Shown here one piece after another: positions 27,045 through 64,000 of a DNA stretch of 64,000 nucleotides. Below the pieces are notes generated by a model, which was not told where the DNA came from, did no database searches, and was given only the letters and a program-made list of their open reading frames with translations. The stretch comes from Seriola aureovittata. Taxonomy: Eukaryota > Chordata > Actinopteri > Carangiformes > Carangidae. The first letter of the stretch is position 1. Every line of letters begins with the position of its first letter. A program made the translations under genes and the position numbers. The stretch spans positions 10,181,694 to 10,245,693 of the forward strand of contig NC_079369.1 in assembly GCF_021018895.1 (NCBI RefSeq), written 5' to 3'.

Positions 27045-28826
27045 TTGGTTTATGCATATAATAGAATACAAAAACAAAACAAAAAACCTCAGAAGTTTTT
27101 AATTGTACTCTTGTCCCCAAGTACGGTTGGGATGCAGTGAAAACAATGTGGCGAATCAAAAATATTTCTGAAACCAAAGGGGGAAAAATTACATACACAG
27201 AAGGCGTGGGTTAAAACAACACAAGTTTTTTTTTTTTTTCCTGAACATTTTATGGGCATCTGTTGAGTTAAAACATAACCATCTGTACAATCATGTAGAC
27301 AGAACAAAGAGAAAAGAAAGCACTTTGAGTCGTAGTAGTATAGTATGCAGTTTTATCCACATATACAGAAAATGACCAGTAATATGAAAAAGGTTACTAA
27401 TTCTGATGACGTATAGTTTCTTACTTAATATTAATTTTACCCCAAATTACAGGTAGTCAAAACAAGGTTAGAGACACATCAAAATAAGGCATTTAAAACC
27501 AGAAATGAACTTCCAAGGTTGTGCATTTATAGTGCAAAGGTTCACTAAAATATACTTTTTAAAGTAAGAATTTCTAGTAGATTGCAATTTTCAGAAAGGC
27601 TTAAGTGCACCAAATAAAAGTGCAATTTAACCCGAGGACGGAGAAGTCAGGACTAAAACAATATTTTTCACTAGTGATTATTTATGACAGGTTTTTTTTT
27701 TTTTTTACTGGCGATTTTAAATTTGAGGATGATACATTTTTTTCATGTCCACTCTGTGAACTGACACTAAAGAACTGTCCCAGTATCTAGATTTTCTGTA
27801 TGTTTCTACCATGTAATATTAATTAGAATAAATTCACACAACATTTAATCAGAAAAAAATAAAAATCAATAAATCCTGACGGAAGAAGTTTTTAACAGTA
27901 GAAACGAGCAAATTGCATCACACCACAGAAGTTTCCATTACTGTAAAAGAAATAAATACAATACAGTATTTGAATCTGTTCATAAGTAAAGCACAGTGCA
28001 AAGACCCAAAAATTTAAAACTGAAATCTTTCATCGATACAATGCTAAAAACAGAGCACCTAGTGGAAACCAACCAAAATCATAGTGGGTAGCCTGATAGC
28101 TTTCACAGATCACCTGATGTCCTGAGTTTACTGAATGCCTCCTGTAATTAACCTGGCATCTCTTACTATTTCACTAATAAAATTTGCTTTATTTAGAGTC
28201 AAAAAAGACAAACTGAGAAAGAGAAACAATTACAGCACTCCATTTTCTAGCTAAGATACAAACACAGAATTTGCTGTGATTCTTAACATTGATATCATAA
28301 ATGTATTTTCTGTCTCTAATTGAGGTTTGAAGTAGGTAAATCTTAGGTTTATACCAATTTGTTTTCTAAACTCTTTCCTGAAAATAAAGGGGAATAAAAG
28401 AGCAGACTCGAGGAGCTGCTATGGGGTAAAAGTATTTGTGTTATGATGGGGTGACTCAGGGTTCAATGCTCTGCCCCCTGCCGCTAAGCAATTACCCTTA
28501 TGTGGGGCGTCTGGGGTCACAGGGAGAAGTCAGTTTTGCCACACAAGGAGCAAGCGTCTGCTCGGACCCTATCACAGACTACCTCTGGATATCAGTCCTA
28601 ATAAAGAATGTGGATGACCTTTGAGCTACCTCTGTATTCTAATGACTTAGGATTTCTACAGAGCCCATTCATTCACATCTAAACAGCAAACCTAAAGTCA
28701 GTGGGAGCACACCAGCCTTAAAATATGATTCATTAACCAAATATTTAAAAAAAAAACACAAGCTGAGATTTTATCCTGTGCTTGCCTTCATGTGTTTTGT
28801 TGTTAACGCAGGTGCTGATGGTGATC

Positions 28827-58804
<29,978 letters not shown>

Positions 58805-58820
58805 CCTCGTTTGAATTCAT

Positions 58821-60000
<1,180 letters not shown>

Positions 60001-60006
60001 ACTCTG

Positions 60007-60135
60007 ATTGGCTGTGACAGCACCCACTTGAGCCTATAGGAGTGTCGAATTGAGTGACGTAACTCCCGTCATTAGCAAAGAATGCGGATGAGAATCGGTC
60101 AATAAACACAGAGAGGGATGCGCCAGACAATCGGT
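60007..60135 (+). promoter_or_regulatory. Candidate promoter and first exon of an unseen plus-strand gene
   Basis: An inverted CCAAT box (ATTGG, 60007-60011) lies 44 bp before a CRE/ATF-like TGACGTAA (60055-60062). A strong donor follows (caatcg|GTAAGAC at about 60131). This is the pattern of a TATA-less housekeeping promoter with a non-coding first exon. No downstream exon was found in the window, so the gene is hypothetical. Confidence 0.3.
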
Positions 60136-60139
60136 AAGA

Positions 60140-61260
60140 CTACTCCAAATATTTCCTAACTTTTAACGTTAGCGTATCGATCAAAGTCAGTGACTCACAG
60201 GGACGAACATGGGCTTGTTAGAAAGCGCCGATTCTTTAGTTTAAGGAGAAAGAAAACCGGCACGTCTCTAGCTCAAACGTTTGCGGAGTAATGACGCTCT
60301 AAAGACAACGTGAAATTTGGAAGCGTTTCCAACGGGCCTAAAGCCAAACTACAAAGTTGGAATTGTTTGCCAACATGGTGATTATGGCCATACAAGAGGC
60401 AAAGTGCAAATATATGCAGGTGTTACAGAATAAATAATTACCTCCATAAAAACGGCGACACAGCCAGTCACAATTCATAATTAATTGACACACTCACAAT
60501 CAAAGCATTCACTATTTAGTCTTTGGTGTACTTTGGCACATGTTCAAATTCAGGTGTCCACTGAAGCTGTATGTGTATTTCTCTCTTTGATCCAGAGAGA
60601 ACATTGCCATGTCAAAATGAGACCATCTACTGGATTGTAGCGTACTTATAAAGATATTGACACTCACCCAAGGGGCTACGCCAGCTCTACTGGCTGTTTG
60701 GGAGCCCCAAGCATTGAAACCTCTTTGGGTCATTCACACCATAATGTCAAACGAGTTATTAAGGCCTCATGCAGTCACGTGAGAGCTGTCAGAGTCACAT
60801 AGATCAAGATGTGAAGTGACATTAAACCATCTTGGAAGGGGTGTCAGGGTGTCTGATAGTCTAGGCTACCTATTCAGAAGGCACCAAAACTGAATGCCTG
60901 AAAAAGGTGAAGTCCCCTCCCCAAGTGATGTTCTGTCCATAGGCACGGCAGGTGGATGTCTTCTCACTTTTCAAATCAAGATTTCCACTGGTGCTTCCTA
61001 TATGTCGTTATTTCGTGAAACGTACAATGAAGGATCAGTTTGATGAATCAGTTTCGCTATGGGCATAAAACATTTTGTTGGGAGCAACTGCATGTAACAT
61101 TCATCAAAGCAGATTATACAAAGAATCTCTGCTTTGTCATGTTGGAGAAAAATTAAAAAGTGAGATTTTTGATGTTTGGTGACCCAATCCTGATTGACTT
61201 AAATAATTAATCATTTGAATCAGAACATGCAAATGTCAGTGCACCTACAATTTGGTCTGG

Positions 61261-61304
<44 letters not shown>

Positions 61305-64000
61305 CTGTGCTCATAGAACAAAATGTTTTTGAACTGCTGTGACTGATGGTCACACATGGTCCTGCACTGTAAACAACGAAAATACTGCCATGACATATGC
61401 ATAACACATCTGGACAAAAGCTGTGCCAACATGTTGTATATATTCCAAAAAGCTGCGTCTTATGGCCTCATCAGATAGACGTGTTACGTATGTACGGCTC
61501 TGTAATGAAATAAGCTTGATGTTATTCTTATACTCTGTTGGTAATTTTGAAATGGCACGGTCACAGTAGTAAACGGAGACATTGTGTGCTAAAAATCAGT
61601 AGCAGGTGTACACTAGGCCTAATCCTTCATGGACATTTCAGGTCGTAGTGAGATTAACCTGAGGTGGTCTGGTTGATTCCCTGCTGGATTGGTTTAGCTG
61701 TGTTCTGAGAGAACAAGCCCCCAGTCTGTTTTAACTTATTACAGCAAGGCAAAGACTAATAGAGGTCACCCATCTGCCAAAAGTCTCCAGTCCACCTGTA
61801 ACATAAAACCTAATCTACTAATGTAAGCAATCTTATTTCATGAATCGCTGGTGCAGTATATTGTTTACATTCTCTTTATCCCTAATGCGACTGTGTGACT
61901 GTGCACCTTGTTGGAGTCTGAGGTTACCTTTCCTCAAAGTCAAAGTGTCAAATGCTCTCCACAGGTCTGAAATATATGAGCCACGTGTCTGCCTCACATC
62001 GTGTGTCCTGGTGGTAATGATAATGCAAGCATGTCTGATTGGAGTGGTGTGGTAATGGCATGGACGGTGTCTTCAGGGCTCATCATTGATTGTGTGTAAA
62101 GCCCCTCAGACCTAGACGCAGACAGCAGATTAACAGGTTAACCCTATATGTTGGCAGAAAGCTTTAAACGAACATTTGCGTGAAGTAGATTAGGGGCTTT
62201 CGTCACGTTTCTGTTGTTGTCGAAGCTGCTGCAATAGTTCCCTCTTCTGTCTGGAGCATGATGTCCATGTTAATGGTTTGTTAATGTTTTTGTTTTTTTT
62301 TTGTTTTTTTTCAAAATTTAATATTTAGGTTATAATTTTCTCATCAGCTGAGAATACCTGTCTCACACTGAAATAAAAAAACAAAGCAGAGTTGACACAA
62401 TCATTACATTGACAAATTGTAATATGATAATACTAATATGATAATTGTAATATGTAATACTTCTAGCTTTTACTCTTTGATATAATATGGAAAGGATCAC
62501 AATCAGAGGTAGCAGTATTTACTTTAGTCAGATTAAAGCAGTCAAATATATTCAAACAACTGGACCAGATTTCATTTAAACAATGTTATGGTGTTATAAT
62601 AAATAAATTCCCAGATCTATCATGTAATTTCAATCCATTGTCTTGCTGTGTGTACTCATGAGATGTTTGTTAGTCGGTCAGATCACGAAGAACAATGCAA
62701 GCTCATTCAATTTGAACCCAACTTGAGCATTTAACACAGTTTAACACAGGGGCGGCTATAGGCTCTCTGCCTCTTGTTATCTGTAGTCATGATGGCTGAA
62801 GATGATAAAACTTAAGCTGCACATAAGAGAGTCAAGAAGGAGACAAAATAGCACACCATCATCCACTAGACTCCAATTACAGTACACACAAATCTCCAGT
62901 TCAATCTACAGTTAATGCTTGTGTGGCTGCTGCAAAAACAAAAGGTTAAGTTTGGAATTGGTTAAAAACAGTAAAAATGAGTAACAGCTGTATCATGACT
63001 CTAAACTGATGGATGGGCAAAGTGTCATAAAACTGTCATGCATCTCAGTAATCACCATTATTATGATTTTGATTTTATTTCAGAGAAACTCTATGGTGCT
63101 GTGTGTGTCTGTAATTTTGATTCGTGGCCTCTTTGGAAAGACAGTGCTAATCTCAGCAGGTTATCTTGTTATGAATGTGTTGTTAAAAGAAAATACGTAA
63201 ATAAAATGAAGAACCCCAACTGAGACAACGCTGTTACAGACGATGACCGAAGACAAAAAACCCACGCTGGTGATCAGACAATGTGAACCCAATTAGGCAG
63301 AGAGGAGGAGAAACAAAAGCTGGGATGGTGTTATTTATGTGACACAGGGCTTTTAATTAGTATTTACCACCAAATAAATTAATGTAAATCTGGCAGAGGC
63401 CTCTAAGTATGTCAATTTAAGACACTTTGGTGGATCCACAGCCTGTTTTCAATCAGGCTTTCCATGTCTAAAAGATACTTGAGGCCATTTCTCACTGTAG
63501 TTGTTGAAATAATGTCTGGATTTGTTTTACTTTTTTGCAACTGCAATTATGTATTGGTGCCATCAAGAAATACTTCAAGTAGCTTGACTTACATTAAGCA
63601 CTTGTCCTCCCATGTGGCCATGCAAGAGAGAAGAATTTGTTGGTGAGCCACTAACCCAGCAGTGAAAGGGAGCGGTAGAGGTGGAGGACGAGCTTCTAAG
63701 CAAAGAGAAACCCCCTTTTGCAAAAGAGAGTTCGAGCTACATTTCATCTTTTGTGTCCCAGATTGATGACCTATGAGATGGATGATGTTCTGTAGTGCTG
63801 TGTGGCATTGTCTTATCCTGGCCGACACAAAGAGGGAAAACACTTATCATCTCAGGCTTATGTATAGAGCAGGGGGCAGGGGTTGTCAGAATGGTGAAGA
63901 GGGTCCAGGAGGGTGGAGGGGAGGCGGGGAGGCGGGGGTCCCCCGATAAAGCCTGATGGAGATGGGTTAATGACAGCAGAGGCAGATGGAGAGAGCCATC
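60140..64000. other. Gene-poor right end
   Basis: No reading frame here resembles a known protein and no convincing exon chain was found on either strand. A (GT)n repeat lies at 61264-61302. The last 150 bases become G-rich (gtggaggggaggcggggagg), perhaps approaching a GC-rich regulatory region outside the window. Confidence 0.5.
61264..61302. repeat. (GT)n microsatellite
   Basis: About 19 GT units. Confidence 0.95.

Overview
The window is genomic DNA from a ray-finned, probably percomorph, fish. Signs of this are vertebrate-type split genes with GT-AG introns, dense CA/GT and tetranucleotide microsatellites, interspersed elements typical of teleosts (a foldback element, a hAT-type MITE, V-SINE-like copies), and gene families that are clearly vertebrate. 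All gene models below were built by hand from splice sites and reading-frame continuity. Every internal exon junction proposed closes in phase.

Layout. (1) 867-1880 (+): a chemokine-receptor GPCR, XCR1-like, with its coding sequence in one exon. (2) About 3.5-8.3 kb (+): an eleven-exon gene encoding a signal peptide, a reeler domain, a Thr-rich mucin-like stalk and a predicted five-helix membrane part. Its stalk exon appears to end in a non-canonical GC donor. A stop codon and poly(A) signal just beyond that donor could give a secreted form. (3) 9.96-18.7 kb: two torsin-activating proteins arranged head to head, a LAP1-like gene (tor1aip1) on the minus strand and a LULL1-like gene (tor1aip2) on the plus strand, the arrangement of the mammalian TOR1AIP1/TOR1AIP2 pair. 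The minus gene has a duplicated promoter and first exon. The plus gene has tandemly amplified cytosolic exons. (4) 19.65-26.7 kb (+): olfml2b (photomedin-2), eight exons, with a C-terminal olfactomedin domain. (5) 27.0-58.8 kb (-): atf6, sixteen exons, the ER-stress sensor with bZIP, transmembrane segment, S1P and S2P signals and luminal domain. olfml2b and atf6 converge with 3' ends about 300 bp apart, and OLFML2B and ATF6 are also neighbours in human. (6) 58.8-64 kb: no recognised coding exon; one candidate promoter at about 60.0-60.1 kb.

The genes do not form one pathway. tor1aip1/2 (nuclear envelope and ER torsin cofactors) and atf6 (ER-stress sensing) all work in the ER/nuclear-envelope system, but linkage here most likely reflects inherited synteny. 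The most unusual features are the duplicated in-phase first exons of tor1aip1, the exon-cassette amplification in tor1aip2, the GC-AG junction with a possible intronic poly(A) switch and a long UG repeat at an acceptor in the reeler gene, a perfect 30-bp-arm palindrome in an atf6 intron, and an overlapping upstream ORF at the atf6 start.
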